Below, in pieces: positions 1 to 7,946 of a stretch of DNA of 24,856 nt. This stretch comes from DASSLY01 sp035689185 (GTDB lineage Bacteria; Actinomycetota; Actinomycetes; Actinomycetales; Dermatophilaceae). Numbering within the stretch: position 1 is the stretch's first letter; every line of letters starts with the position of its first letter. Below the pieces are notes generated by a model. It had not been told where the DNA came from, made no database searches, and was given only the letters and a program-made list of their open reading frames with translations. The translations under genes and the position numbers were made by a program. The stretch is from contig DASSLY010000126.1 of assembly GCA_035689185.1 (NCBI GenBank), positions 1 through 24,856 of the forward strand, in the 5' to 3' direction.

Positions 1-303
1 CAGCGGCCGGCCGATGTGCTGGGCGAACGAGGGGTCCACCCCCGCCGGCACCTTGCGCAGCCGGTCGTAGTCGTCCCAGGACAGCAGGTGCCGCACCGGC
101 TCGCCCCGGCGGGCCAGCTCGTCGGCCACCAGGTGGGGGACCATGATCTCGCGCAGGTTGCCCAGGTGGATCGGCCCGGACGGGCTGATCCCGGAGGCGC
201 ACGTGATCGTGGGGGAGGACCCGCCGGTATGCCGTGTGCTCGCCTTCGCGGCGGCCGCATCGGCCGCCTGGGCGACCCAGTCGCCCGGCATGCTGCCGCT
301 CAC
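1..303 (-). CDS. lysS: Class I lysine--tRNA ligase, N-terminal part (runs off left edge)
   Basis: The first 101 codons of a minus-strand gene are present and the rest lies beyond the window. The enzyme charges tRNA-Lys with lysine in the cytoplasm. The class I signature is visible near residues 39-48 as SPSGPIHLGN, which carries the HIGH-type ATP-binding motif, followed by LREIMVPHLVADELARRG and LLSWDDYDRLRKVP, typical of the archaeal/actinobacterial class I LysRS rather than the usual class II enzyme. I chose the GTG at 303 because a GAGGAGG stretch lies just upstream. An ATG four codons downstream (291) is the alternative. It diverges from gatC across 72 bp. The family call is confident; the exact start is less so. 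Confidence 0.88.
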   Translation of the reverse strand, partial: MSGSMPGDWVAQAADAAAAKASTRHTGGSSPTITCASGISPSGPIHLGNLREIMVPHLVADELARRGEPVRHLLSWDDYDRLRKVPAGVDPSFAQHIGRPL

Positions 304-332
304 GGTCCTCCTCGGCTGGCTTGGTGGTTGAT

Positions 333-349
333 CCGGCGGCATCCGCCGG
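333..349. promoter_or_regulatory. Short palindrome between lysS and gatC
   Basis: CCGGCGG, the trinucleotide cat, then CCGCCGG form a perfect 7-bp inverted repeat in the divergent intergenic region. It overlaps the expected -35 area of the gatC promoter, so it could be an operator. Its role is inferred from position only. Confidence 0.3.
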
Positions 350-362
350 CCTGGGCAGATCC

Positions 363-368
363 TAGACT
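363..368 (+). promoter_or_regulatory. -10 element of leaderless gatC promoter
   Basis: TAGACT matches the actinobacterial TANNNT -10 consensus and ends 7 nt before the gatC ATG. Transcription would start at or next to the ATG, and no Shine-Dalgarno sequence is present. A leaderless gatCAB mRNA is therefore likely. Confidence 0.6.
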
Positions 369-375
369 GGCCGCC

Positions 376-672
376 ATGCCCGCGATCGAGCGCGACGATG
401 TCGCGCACCTGGCCATGCTCGCCCGCATCGACCTGTCCGAGGCAGAGCTGGACCGCATGGTGGGCGAGCTGACCCAGATCTTGGACGCGGTCGCCCAGGT
501 CGGGGAGGTGGCTGCGGACCACATCCCGCCGACGTCCCACCCTCTGCCATTGACGAACGTGACCAGGCCCGATGTCGTGCGCCCGGGGCTGACACCCCAG
601 CAGGCACTGTCCGGGGCGCCCGCCACGGAGCAGCAGCGGTTCTCGGTGCCGCGCATCCTGGCGGAGGACTGA
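376..672 (+). CDS. gatC: Asp-tRNA(Asn)/Glu-tRNA(Gln) amidotransferase subunit C
   Basis: This 98-residue protein is the small subunit of GatCAB, which amidates Glu-tRNA(Gln) and/or Asp-tRNA(Asn) in the cytoplasm; GatC stabilises GatA and wraps the GatA-GatB interface. The sequence shows the family pattern: an N-terminal VAHLAMLARIDLSEAEL helix, a central LTQILDAVAQV helix, a middle H-P-L segment and the conserved C-terminal stretch PATEQQRFSVPRIL. Length is normal. The start at 376 is set by the GatC family N-terminus and the -10 element 7 nt upstream. The open frame extends further 5', but that part overlaps the lysS coding region and is not GatC-like. gatA follows after 3 nt, so the genes form an operon. 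Confidence 0.95.
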   Translation: MPAIERDDVAHLAMLARIDLSEAELDRMVGELTQILDAVAQVGEVAADHIPPTSHPLPLTNVTRPDVVRPGLTPQQALSGAPATEQQRFSVPRILAED

Positions 673-675
673 CCC

Positions 676-2196
676 ATGGACATCGTCGGTTCGAGCGCCG
701 CCGTCCTGGCGCGGGCGCTGGCCAGTGGGCAGGTGAGCGCGGTCGAGGTGACCACCGCCCACCTGGACCGGATCGCTGCCGTGGACGGGGCCGTGCACGC
801 GTTTCTGCGGGTTGACGCCGACGGGGCGCTCGCGACGGCGGCGCAGGTCGACCGGCGGCGGTCGGCCGGCGAGCGGATGCCTCCCCTGGCTGGTGTGCCG
901 GTCGCCGTCAAGGACATCGTCGCGACGAACGGGCTTGAGACCACATGCGGTTCGCGGATCCTGCAGGGCTGGGTCCCGCCCTATGACGCGACCGTGGTGA
1001 CCAGGCTGCGGGCCGCCGGAATGCCGATCCTGGGCAAGACGAACATGGACGAGTTCGCGATGGGCTCCTCCACCGAGCACTCGGCGTACGGACCGACCCG
1101 CAACCCGTGGGACCTGGCCCGCATACCTGGCGGCTCGGGCGGTGGGTCCGCCGCGGCGGTGGCGGCGTTCGAGGCGCCGTTGGCGATCGGGACCGACACC
1201 GGCGGCTCCATCCGGCAGCCGGCCGCGGTGACCGGGACGGTGGGGACCAAGCCGACCTACGGCGGGGTCTCCCGCTACGGCGTGGTGGCGCTCGCCAGCA
1301 GCCTGGACCAGGTCGGCCCGTGCGCCCGCAGCGTTCTCGACACCGCGCTGCTGCACGAGGTCATCGCCGGCCACGACCCGATGGACTCCACCTCCATCGC
1401 GGCGCCGGTGCCGCCGGTGGTGGAGGCTGCCCGGCGCGCGGACGTCGCGGGGATGCGGGTCGGGGTGATCCGCGAGCTCAACGGCGAGGGGTACCAAGCC
1501 GGGGTCCGGGCCCGGTTCGAGGAGTCGGTGCAACTGCTGGTGGACGCGGGCGCCGACGTGGTCGAGGTGTCCTGTCCTCACTTCGAGTACGCGCTGGCCG
1601 CCTACTACCTCATCCTGCCCAGCGAGTGCTCCTCGAACCTGGCGCGGTTCGATGCGATGCGCTACGGCCTGCGCGTGCTGCCGGAGGGCAACGAGGATCC
1701 CAGCGCCGAGCAGGTGATGGCCGCCACGCGGGACGCCGGCTTCGGCGCCGAGGTGAAGCGGCGGATCATCCTCGGCACCTACGCCCTGTCCAGCGGCTAC
1801 TACGACGCCTACTACGGTCAGGCGCAGAAGGTCCGCACGCTCATCTCGCGCGACTTCGCTGCCGCGTTCGAGCAGGCGGACGTCCTGGTCTCGCCGACCG
1901 CCCCGACAACGGCGTTTGCGCTCGGGGAGAAGCTCGAGGACCCGATCGCTATGTACCTCAACGATGTTGCCACCATCCCGGCCAACCTGGCGGGAGTTCC
2001 CGGGATGTCGCTGCCGAGCGGGCTGGCCGAGGCGGACGGGCTGCCTTGCGGCATCCAGATCCTGGCCCCGGCGACCCACGACGACCGGCTGTATGCCGCC
2101 GGCGCGGCCCTGGAGCGGTCCCTGCTGCAGCGTTGGGGCGGCCCATTGCTGGCGAACGCGCCTGAGCTGCGCGCGGGTTCGCAGGTTCGGGCATGA
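676..2196 (+). CDS. gatA: Asp-tRNA(Asn)/Glu-tRNA(Gln) amidotransferase subunit A
   Basis: GatA (506 residues) is the amidase-signature subunit that hydrolyses glutamine and channels ammonia to GatB. The Ser-cisSer-Lys triad is visible: Lys79 in PVAVKDI, the cis-Ser at 154 in PGGSGGGSAAAV, and the nucleophile Ser178 in GTDTGGSIRQPA, the same numbering as in well-studied bacterial GatA. The amidase-signature block usually reads GGSSGGS; here the second Ser is Gly155, a mild variation next to the cis-Ser. A GGAGG at 663-667, inside the end of gatC, sits 8 nt before the ATG. The last codons overlap the gatB start (ATGA), which indicates translational coupling. Length and order gatC-gatA-gatB are standard. 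Confidence 0.97.
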   Translation: MDIVGSSAAVLARALASGQVSAVEVTTAHLDRIAAVDGAVHAFLRVDADGALATAAQVDRRRSAGERMPPLAGVPVAVKDIVATNGLETTCGSRILQGWVPPYDATVVTRLRAAGMPILGKTNMDEFAMGSSTEHSAYGPTRNPWDLARIPGGSGGGSAAAVAAFEAPLAIGTDTGGSIRQPAAVTGTVGTKPTYGGVSRYGVVALASSLDQVGPCARSVLDTALLHEVIAGHDPMDSTSIAAPVPPVVEAARRADVAGMRVGVIRELNGEGYQAGVRARFEESVQLLVDAGADVVEVSCPHFEYALAAYYLILPSECSSNLARFDAMRYGLRVLPEGNEDPSAEQVMAATRDAGFGAEVKRRIILGTYALSSGYYDAYYGQAQKVRTLISRDFAAAFEQADVLVSPTAPTTAFALGEKLEDPIAMYLNDVATIPANLAGVPGMSLPSGLAEADGLPCGIQILAPATHDDRLYAAGAALERSLLQRWGGPLLANAPELRAGSQVRA

Positions 2197-3722
2197 CGGT
2201 CACCAGCTCGACCGAGCCGGTCGTGGAGTATGCAGACGCGGTGGGACGCTACGACCCGGTCATCGGGCTGGAGGTGCACGTCGAGCTGAACACGGCCACC
2301 AAGATGTTCTGCGGCTGCGCCACCACCTTTGGCGCCGAGCCCAACTCGCAGGTGTGCCCGGTCTGCCTCGGCCTTCCCGGGTCGCTGCCCGTGGTGAACG
2401 CCACGGCGGTGGAGTCGGCCATCAGGATTGGCCTGGCGCTCAACTGCACCATCGCGGCATGGTGCCGGTTCGCCCGGAAGAACTACTTCTACCCGGACAT
2501 GCCGAAGAACTTCCAGACCTCCCAGTACGACGAGCCGATCGCCTACGACGGCTACCTCGACGTCGAGCTGGCCGACGGCGAGGTGTTCCGGGTCGAGGTC
2601 GAACGCGCGCACATGGAGGAGGACACCGGCAAGTCGCTGCACGTCGGCGGTGCGACGGGACGGATCCACGGCGCGGAGTACTCGCTGGTGGACTACAACC
2701 GGGCCGGGATCCCCCTCATCGAGATCGTGACGAAGACCGTTACCGGCGCAGGTGAGCGGGCGCCGGAGGTCGCGCGGGCGTACGTGAGCGCGCTGCGCGA
2801 GCTGCTGCGAGCCCTGGACGTCAGCGACGTGCGGATGGAGCAGGGGTCGCTGCGCTGCGACGCCAACGTCTCCCTCCGGCCCCGTGCGCAGGAGCAGGCG
2901 TCGGTGCCATTCGGCACGCGCACCGAGACGAAGAACGTGAACTCGCTCCGCTCGGTCGAGCGGGCGGTCCGCTACGAGATCACCCGGCACGCGGCGGTGC
3001 TCGATGGGGGGGAGAAGGTCGTCCAGGAGACCCGGCACTGGCACGAGGACACCGGGGTCACCACATCCGGCCGGGTGAAGTCGGACGCCGAGGACTACCG
3101 GTACTTTCCCGAGCCCGACCTGGTGCCGGTGGCGCCGCCGCCGGCCGAGGTCGAACGGCTGCGCTCGACCCTGCCCGAGGCGCCCTCGGTCCGTCATCGT
3201 CGGCTCCAGCTGGCCTGGGGCTACACGGACCTGCAGATGCGCGACGTGGTCAACGCCGGCGCGGTCGAGCTGGTCGAGGAGACGGTCGCGGCAGGAGCGA
3301 GCCCCGCCGGCGCGCGCAAGTGGTGGTCCGGCGAGCTGGCCCGGCGAGCCAACGCCGAGGGACGGGAGCTGACCGACTTCGGTGTCACGCCGTTGCACGT
3401 CGCCGAACTGGATGGCTTGGTCGCCTCGGGCCGGCTGAACGACGCCATGGCCCGGCAGGTCTTCGAGGGCGTGCTGGCCGGTGAAGGCAACCCGGCCGCT
3501 GTGGCCGAGGCCAGGGGGCTGCGGCTGGTGAGCGACACGGCCGCACTCGCCGAGGCCGTCGACGCCGTGATCGTGGGCAACCCCGATGTCGCCGCGAAGG
3601 TGCGGGGGGGCAAGGTGCAGGCTGTCGGCGCCCTCATCGGCCAGGTGATGCGCCAGCTGGGCGGTCAGGCCGACGCGGCGGCCGTGCGCCAGTTGTTGTT
3701 GGATCGTCTCGGGGGCGAGTAG
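2193..3722 (+). CDS. gatB: Asp-tRNA(Asn)/Glu-tRNA(Gln) amidotransferase subunit B
   Basis: GatB (509 residues) is the kinase/amidotransferase subunit: it activates the tRNA-bound Glu or Asp with ATP and transfers ammonia to it. It opens with PVIGLEVHVELNT. A zinc-site cysteine set follows: Cys40 and Cys42 (FCGC), Cys55 and Cys58 (VCPVC). Further signatures are NYFYPDMPKNFQTSQYDEPI, MEEDTGKSLH, YNRAGIPLIEIVT and the C-terminal helical GatB/YqeY tail ending VRGGKVQAVGALIGQVM, which binds tRNA. The ATG at 2193 overlaps the gatA stop by the ATGA arrangement. Presence of gatCAB implies that at least one of GlnRS or AsnRS is missing or supplemented in this organism, which is usual for actinobacteria. 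Confidence 0.97.
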   Translation: MTVTSSTEPVVEYADAVGRYDPVIGLEVHVELNTATKMFCGCATTFGAEPNSQVCPVCLGLPGSLPVVNATAVESAIRIGLALNCTIAAWCRFARKNYFYPDMPKNFQTSQYDEPIAYDGYLDVELADGEVFRVEVERAHMEEDTGKSLHVGGATGRIHGAEYSLVDYNRAGIPLIEIVTKTVTGAGERAPEVARAYVSALRELLRALDVSDVRMEQGSLRCDANVSLRPRAQEQASVPFGTRTETKNVNSLRSVERAVRYEITRHAAVLDGGEKVVQETRHWHEDTGVTTSGRVKSDAEDYRYFPEPDLVPVAPPPAEVERLRSTLPEAPSVRHRRLQLAWGYTDLQMRDVVNAGAVELVEETVAAGASPAGARKWWSGELARRANAEGRELTDFGVTPLHVAELDGLVASGRLNDAMARQVFEGVLAGEGNPAAVAEARGLRLVSDTAALAEAVDAVIVGNPDVAAKVRGGKVQAVGALIGQVMRQLGGQADAAAVRQLLLDRLGGE

Positions 3723-3736
3723 CAAGGAGGAGCCCA

Positions 3737-4642
3737 ATGCGCGCAGTGCAGTACACGGAGTACGGCGGACACGAGGTCATCACCGTGGGAGACGCCCCGG
3801 AGCCGCATGCCGGCCCGGGGCAGGTTCGCATCGCGGTGCGCGCCGTCAGCGTGAACCCGATCGACTGGAAGGTCGCGGCCGGCGCCATGGCCGGCGGCCG
3901 GCCGATGTCCGGGACGGGCTACCTCGGGGTCGACGCGGCCGGTGTCGTTGACCAGGTCGGCGAGGGCGTCAGCGGCGTCTCGGTCGGCGACGAGGTCTTC
4001 GGGCTCGGGCAGCACACGCAGGCGGAGTATGCCGTCCTGGGGGACTGGGCCGCCAAGCCGCCCTCGGTCGACTGGGCCGTCGCCGCAGCGGCAGGAGTGG
4101 CGGGGGAGACGGCCGAGCGCGGGCTGCGGCTGCTCGGGGTGAAGGCGGGGGACACCGTCTTCGTCGACGGCGGCGCCGGCGGGGTCGGCGCGGTCGCCGT
4201 GCAGCTGGCCGTGGCCCGTGGCGCCCGGGTCATCGCCTCCGCCGGTGATTCGAACCAGGACTACCTCCGCGAGGTCAAGGCGATCCCGGTGCGGTACGGC
4301 GAGGGAGTGGCCGAGCGCGTGCGCGCGGCCGCGGACGGGCAGGTCGACGCCGTCTTCGACGTCGCCGGGAAGACCCCGATCGAGCAGCTCGTGGGCCTGG
4401 TCCCCGAGCCGTCCCAAGTCGTGAGCATCGCCAACTTCACCGCCGGCCAGGCCGGCGCCCGGGTCACCGGGGGCGGGACCGCCGACAGCCACCCGGCTGA
4501 GGCACTCGCCCAGGTGGCCAAGATGCTGGAGCAGGACGACGTCACGGTCAAGGTGCAGACGTTCCCACTGGAGCGGGCGGCAGAGGCCTACCGGATCAGC
4601 GCGGACGGCCACGTCCGCGGCAAGCTCGTCCTGCTCCCCTGA
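3737..4642 (+). CDS. NADP-dependent oxidoreductase, zinc-free MDR (quinone oxidoreductase-like)
   Basis: This 301-residue protein belongs to the medium-chain dehydrogenase/reductase superfamily. The N-terminal GroES-like domain (about 1-115) contains NPIDWKVAAG and GVDAAGVV. The Rossmann domain follows with the nucleotide-binding motif VDGGAGGVGAVAVQLA at 143-158. The Cys/His ligands of zinc alcohol dehydrogenases are absent, which places it with the quinone-oxidoreductase/zeta-crystallin type enzymes that reduce quinones or enones with NADPH. The natural substrate cannot be told. It starts 14 nt after gatB with an AAGGAGG ribosome-binding site at 3725-3731, so it may be co-transcribed with gatCAB, although no functional link is obvious. 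It converges with the next gene across 25 bp. Confidence 0.85.
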   Translation: MRAVQYTEYGGHEVITVGDAPEPHAGPGQVRIAVRAVSVNPIDWKVAAGAMAGGRPMSGTGYLGVDAAGVVDQVGEGVSGVSVGDEVFGLGQHTQAEYAVLGDWAAKPPSVDWAVAAAAGVAGETAERGLRLLGVKAGDTVFVDGGAGGVGAVAVQLAVARGARVIASAGDSNQDYLREVKAIPVRYGEGVAERVRAAADGQVDAVFDVAGKTPIEQLVGLVPEPSQVVSIANFTAGQAGARVTGGGTADSHPAEALAQVAKMLEQDDVTVKVQTFPLERAAEAYRISADGHVRGKLVLLP

Positions 4643-4667
4643 CGCCGGGCGGGCGGTTCCTTCCTGT

Positions 4668-5807
4668 TCATTCGACGGCGGCCGGGAAGACGATGACCCG
4701 GTCGTCGTCTTCACCAGGGTTGCCACGGAAGGTGTTGCTGGTGACGACCCACAGGTTGCCGGCGCTGTCGCGCTCGACCGTCCGCAGTCGCCCGTAGTCG
4801 CCCCGAAGCAGCCGCCGCGGTTCGGCGGCAGGGCCGTCGTCGCGGATCGGCACCCGCCACAACGACTCCCCGCGCAGCGCGGCCAGGTACACCGCGCCGT
4901 CGGTGCCGACGGCGATCCCGCTCGGCGACGCGTCCGCGGTCGGCCACTGGACTAGCGGGTCGGTGAAGCCGCCCCTGCCGCCCCTGCCCTCGACGTCCGG
5001 CCAGCCGTAGTTGCGCCCCGGTTCGATCCGGTTCAGCTCGTCCCAGGTGTTCTGGCCGAACTCGCTGGCGAACATCCGGCGATGACCGTCCCACGCCAGG
5101 CCCTGCACGTTGCGGTGGCCCAGGGTCCAGACCCGATTGCCGAACGGGTTCCCCGGCGCCGGCGCGCCGTCCCGGGTGACGCGCAGGATCTTGCCGCCCA
5201 GGGACTCCCGGTCCTGGGAGCGGCCGGGGTCCATGGCGTCGCCGGTGCCGATGTAGAGGTAGCCGTCCGGGCCGAACGCCAGCCGGCCGCCGTTGTGGTT
5301 GATGGCCTTGGGTATGCCGTCCACGACCACCTTGTCCTCACGGAGCCGCTTGTCCCGCAAGGTCATCCGCAGCACGCGGTTGTCCTCGGCGGCGGTCAGG
5401 TAGACGAAGACGGTGCCGTCGGAGGCGAAATCGGGGGAGACGGCCACGCCGAGCAGGCCGCCCTCACCGCCCGGCTCGACGCCCGGGACGGTACCCACCT
5501 CCACCGTGGCGGCGCCGCGGCGGACCCGCAGGACCCGGCCCTCGTCGCGCGAGGTCACCAGCGCGGACCCGTCCGGCAGGAACGCCAGCCCCCACGGCAC
5601 GTTCAGCTTGCGGGCCACCACGGTCGGCCGGTCCACAGGCGCGGCTGCCGGCGCGGTCGTGGTCGCTGACGAGGCAAGCGTGCTCGGTGCCGCGGACCTC
5701 GAGGAGGTCACCGGCGACGCGCTCGGGGGTGGCGCGTCCACCGGGGGCTGGGCGCTGCACCCGGCCAGCAGCAGCAGGACGACCGGCGGGACCGCGACCC
5801 GGCGCAT
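4668..5807 (-). CDS. PQQ-dependent sugar (glucose/sorbosone-type) dehydrogenase lipoprotein
   Basis: This is a 379-residue exported protein. Residues 1-17 form a lipoprotein signal with lipobox LLAGC and lipidated Cys17, followed by a Ser/Thr/Pro/Ala-rich linker to about residue 60. The rest is a six-bladed propeller of the soluble glucose dehydrogenase/aldose sugar dehydrogenase family: NVPWGLAFLPDGSALVTSRD (69-88), the NHNGGRLAFGPDGYLYIGTGD block (170-190) with likely catalytic His171, and LGHRNVQGLAW. Family members oxidise aldoses at the cell surface using PQQ; the substrate here is unknown, and whether the cell makes PQQ cannot be seen. The ATG at 5807 follows a GACAAT -10-like element by 5 nt. 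A near copy of this promoter and start lies 72 bp upstream. Confidence 0.85.
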   Translation of the reverse strand: MRRVAVPPVVLLLLAGCSAQPPVDAPPPSASPVTSSRSAAPSTLASSATTTAPAAAPVDRPTVVARKLNVPWGLAFLPDGSALVTSRDEGRVLRVRRGAATVEVGTVPGVEPGGEGGLLGVAVSPDFASDGTVFVYLTAAEDNRVLRMTLRDKRLREDKVVVDGIPKAINHNGGRLAFGPDGYLYIGTGDAMDPGRSQDRESLGGKILRVTRDGAPAPGNPFGNRVWTLGHRNVQGLAWDGHRRMFASEFGQNTWDELNRIEPGRNYGWPDVEGRGGRGGFTDPLVQWPTADASPSGIAVGTDGAVYLAALRGESLWRVPIRDDGPAAEPRRLLRGDYGRLRTVERDSAGNLWVVTSNTFRGNPGEDDDRVIVFPAAVE

Positions 5808-5821
5808 TCGCGATTGTCACC
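5785..5821. repeat. Direct repeat copy 1 (start of the lipoprotein gene)
   Basis: This 37-bp unit matches 5857-5893 with three mismatches, at an offset of exactly 72 bp. Copy 1 contains, on the minus strand, the GACAAT element, the ATG at 5807 and the first seven codons of the sugar dehydrogenase lipoprotein gene. Confidence 0.9.
5813..5818 (-). promoter_or_regulatory. -10 element of the sugar dehydrogenase lipoprotein gene
   Basis: On the minus strand GACAAT ends 5 nt before the ATG at 5807, giving a leaderless or nearly leaderless transcript. The same hexamer with the same spacing recurs 72 bp upstream before a second ATG. Confidence 0.5.
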
Positions 5822-5843
5822 TGGGACAGCGAGGAGGTCCTGG

Positions 5844-5879
5844 TCAGGTCGTTCGTGGCGGGACCGCGAACCGGCGCAT
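5844..5879 (-). CDS. Duplicated 11-residue start fragment of the lipoprotein gene
   Basis: The second copy of the direct repeat contains GACAAT, 5 nt, then ATG at 5879. It opens an 11-codon frame, MRRFAVPPRTT, ending in TGA. Its first eight residues match the real lipoprotein start (MRRVAVPP) except Val to Phe. It is best read as a truncated duplicate of the gene start. If transcribed it would act as an upstream mini-ORF. Expression is not shown. Confidence 0.35.
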   Translation of the reverse strand: MRRFAVPPRTT

Positions 5880-5893
5880 GCGTGATTGTCACC
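5857..5893. repeat. Direct repeat copy 2 (between the divergent genes)
   Basis: This copy matches 5785-5821 at 34 of 37 positions. It lies between the lipoprotein start and the -10 element of the hydroxyacid dehydrogenase. In this copy the start codon region is the palindrome CGCATGCG. Confidence 0.9.
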
Positions 5894-5895
5894 GA

Positions 5896-5901
5896 TACGG
5901 T
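5896..5901 (+). promoter_or_regulatory. -10 element of the hydroxyacid dehydrogenase gene
   Basis: TACGGT fits TANNNT and ends 6 nt before the ATG at 5908. No ribosome-binding site precedes the ATG, so a leaderless transcript is likely. Confidence 0.5.
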
Positions 5902-5907
5902 CCAGGC

Positions 5908-6828
5908 ATGCCGTTGGTGACCCTGCCGGACCAGGACTGGATCGAGGACCTAGGACCTGTTGACGGTGTCGAGATGCTCTCGTGGGACATCGTCTCCGAG
6001 CCACCTCGACCCGCTGACGTCGTGCTCGTCGTGCCGCCGTACCTCGGCAGCCGCGAGCCGCTGCACCGCCTGTCGCTGCTGCCGAACCTGCGCGTCGTCC
6101 AGTTGCTCACCGCGGGGTATGACGACGTGCTCCCGAGCCTCCCCCCGGGGGTGCGGCTGGCCAACGCCGTCGGCGTGCACGACGCGTCCACCGCCGAGCT
6201 CGCGGTGGGGCTGGTGATCGCGGCGCTGCGCGGCATACCGGAGTTCGTGCTCGCACAGCGCGAGTCGCGCTGGCTGCCGCTGGAGATGCGGCCGGCGCTG
6301 GCAGACCGGCACGTGCTCCTGGTCGGCTACGGCTCGGTCGGCCGCGCCGTGGCCAGCCGGCTGGCGCCGTTCGAGGTGGCCCTGACCGCCGTCGCGAGCA
6401 GGCCGCGCGCGGGCGACGACCTGGTCGAGCGGGTGCACGGGGTGGCCGAGCTGCCGGACCTGCTGCCCCGGCACGACGTCGTCGTGGTGGTGGTGCCGCT
6501 GACGGCGGCGACCACCGGGCTGGTCGACGCGGCCTTCCTGGCTCGCATGGCGGACGGCGCCCTGCTGGTCAACGTGTCCCGCGGCAAGGTGCTGGACACC
6601 GACGCGCTGGTGGCCGAGGGCGGACGGGTCAGGGCCGCCGTCGACGTCACCGACCCGGAGCCGCTGCCGGCCGGCCATCCGCTGTGGCGCACGCCGAACG
6701 TGCTCGTCTCCCCCCACGTGGGGGGCGCAACCAGCGCGTTCCGTCCCCGGGCAGTCCGGCTGCTGCGAGCGCAGCTGTCCGCCCTGGGGCGGGGCGAGCA
6801 ACTGCGCCACGTCGTCGCCACCGGCTGA
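5908..6828 (+). CDS. D-isomer-specific 2-hydroxyacid dehydrogenase
   Basis: This 306-residue protein is an NAD(P)-dependent D-2-hydroxyacid dehydrogenase, which interconverts 2-keto acids and D-2-hydroxy acids in the cytoplasm. The Rossmann motif VGYGSVGRA starts near residue 139. The catalytic residues are visible: Arg225 in NVSRGKVLD, Glu251 in DVTDPEPLP and His270 in VSPHVGGAT, with the family stretch PAGHPLWRTPNVLVSPH. Length matches short members such as glyoxylate/hydroxypyruvate or phosphoglycerate dehydrogenase relatives; it lacks the ASB and ACT domains of the serA product found later in this window. Substrate is unknown. The start at 5908 is favoured by the -10 element just upstream and the family N-terminus; the frame stays open far upstream through the opposite-strand gene, but that part is not dehydrogenase-like. 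Confidence 0.88.
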   Translation: MPLVTLPDQDWIEDLGPVDGVEMLSWDIVSEPPRPADVVLVVPPYLGSREPLHRLSLLPNLRVVQLLTAGYDDVLPSLPPGVRLANAVGVHDASTAELAVGLVIAALRGIPEFVLAQRESRWLPLEMRPALADRHVLLVGYGSVGRAVASRLAPFEVALTAVASRPRAGDDLVERVHGVAELPDLLPRHDVVVVVVPLTAATTGLVDAAFLARMADGALLVNVSRGKVLDTDALVAEGGRVRAAVDVTDPEPLPAGHPLWRTPNVLVSPHVGGATSAFRPRAVRLLRAQLSALGRGEQLRHVVATG

Positions 6829-6854
6829 GGCTTGTCCCTGTCGGTGGGCGGGGG

Positions 6855-6860
6855 CAGACT
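6855..6860 (+). promoter_or_regulatory. -10-like element of the Asp-box propeller gene
   Basis: CAGACT ends 6 nt before the ATG at 6867 and resembles the TAGACT boxes before gatC and serA. No ribosome-binding site is seen, so leaderless transcription is proposed. Confidence 0.4.
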
Positions 6861-6866
6861 CCGGGC

Positions 6867-7946
6867 ATGACGACGATGGTGGCTATCGGGACGCGCAAGG
6901 GGCTATGGCTGGCGTCCTCGCCGGACCGGCAGCGCTGGACGATGGACGGGCCGCACTTCCTGATGAACGAGGTGGCCAGCGTGGTCGTCGACACCCGCAC
7001 GGAGCCGACCCGGATCATCGCCGGCTTCGCCTCGTCACACTGGGGCCCGACGCTGGCGCACAGCGACGACCTGGGGCGCACCTGGGCGGAGTCGCAGGAC
7101 GGGGCGATCGCCTTCCCGCCGGACACCGGCGCGGCGCTGGCCCGGGTCTGGGCGTTGGCGGTGGACCCGCACGACGACCAGGTCGTCTGGGCCGGTTCGG
7201 AGCCGCAGGCACTGTGGCGCAGTGCCGACCGTGGGGCCCACTTCGAGCTGAACCGTGGCCTGTTCGACCACCCGCACCGGCCCACCTGGGGTGCCGGCGC
7301 CGGTGGCGCGGCGATCCACACGGTGGTCCCCGACCCGGTCGACGCCGGCACCGTGCTGGTCGCGATGAGCACCGGTGGGATCTACGAGACCACCGACGGC
7401 GGGCAGAGCTGGGCCCCGCGCAACAGCGGCATCAGCGCCGGTTTCATGCCGGACAACTTCCCGGAGTACGGCCAGTGCGTGCACAAGATCGCCCGTGACG
7501 CGGCCGTCCCCACCCGGCTGTACGCCCAGAACCACCACGGGGTCTACCGCTCGGAGGACAACGGCCACAGCTGGACCTCGATCGCCGACGGTCTACCCAC
7601 CGACTTCGGCTTCTCCGTGGTGGCCCACCCCCGGCAGGCGGGCACGCTCTGGCTGGTGCCGATCACCTCTCAGAGCCAGCACATCCCGCCAGAGGCCCAC
7701 CTGCAGGTGCAGCGATCCACCGACGCCGGCGCCAGCTGGCAGACCTGTGACACCGGCCTGCCTGCCACGTCGTACACCTGTGTGCTGCGCGACGCCGCGG
7801 CCGTCGACGGCAACGACCCCGCCGGCTACTACTTCGGCACCCGCACCGGCGACGTCTTCGCCTCCACCGACCAGGGGGACTCCTTCGTCCGCATCGCCGA
7901 GCAGTTGCCCGACGTGCTGTGCGTGCGCGCGGCGGTGCTGCCGTGA
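6867..7946 (+). CDS. Asp-box (BNR) beta-propeller protein, sialidase-fold-like
   Basis: This 359-residue protein carries six Asp-box motifs of the S-x-D-x-G-x-[ST/H]-[WF] type: SDDLGRTW (66-73), SADRGAHF (119-126), TTDGGQSW (175-182), SEDNGHSW (229-236), STDAGASW (284-291) and STDQGDSF (333-340). They mark a sialidase/VPS10-like beta-propeller. No signal peptide or membrane segment is present, so it is probably cytoplasmic. I do not see the arginine triad context of a true sialidase, so enzymatic activity should not be assumed; annotation as glycosyl hydrolase or exo-sialidase would be based on fold only. The next gene, a MoaD/ThiS-like protein, overlaps its stop codon (GTGA), so the two products are made together and may act together. 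Confidence 0.8.
   Translation: MTTMVAIGTRKGLWLASSPDRQRWTMDGPHFLMNEVASVVVDTRTEPTRIIAGFASSHWGPTLAHSDDLGRTWAESQDGAIAFPPDTGAALARVWALAVDPHDDQVVWAGSEPQALWRSADRGAHFELNRGLFDHPHRPTWGAGAGGAAIHTVVPDPVDAGTVLVAMSTGGIYETTDGGQSWAPRNSGISAGFMPDNFPEYGQCVHKIARDAAVPTRLYAQNHHGVYRSEDNGHSWTSIADGLPTDFGFSVVAHPRQAGTLWLVPITSQSQHIPPEAHLQVQRSTDAGASWQTCDTGLPATSYTCVLRDAAAVDGNDPAGYYFGTRTGDVFASTDQGDSFVRIAEQLPDVLCVRAAVLP

Noticed and set aside
1818..3737. 639-residue minus-strand open frame opposite gatA/gatB
   Set aside because: It is a shadow of the high-GC gatA-gatB coding DNA; its product is compositionally biased and shows no domain, while the plus strand has clear GatA and GatB.
4643..4667. Terminator between the convergent MDR and lipoprotein genes
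   Set aside because: The 25-bp gap holds no stem I can support.
5413..5907. Upstream extension of the hydroxyacid dehydrogenase frame
   Set aside because: It lies opposite the lipoprotein coding region and has no dehydrogenase-like sequence; the family N-terminus begins at 5908.
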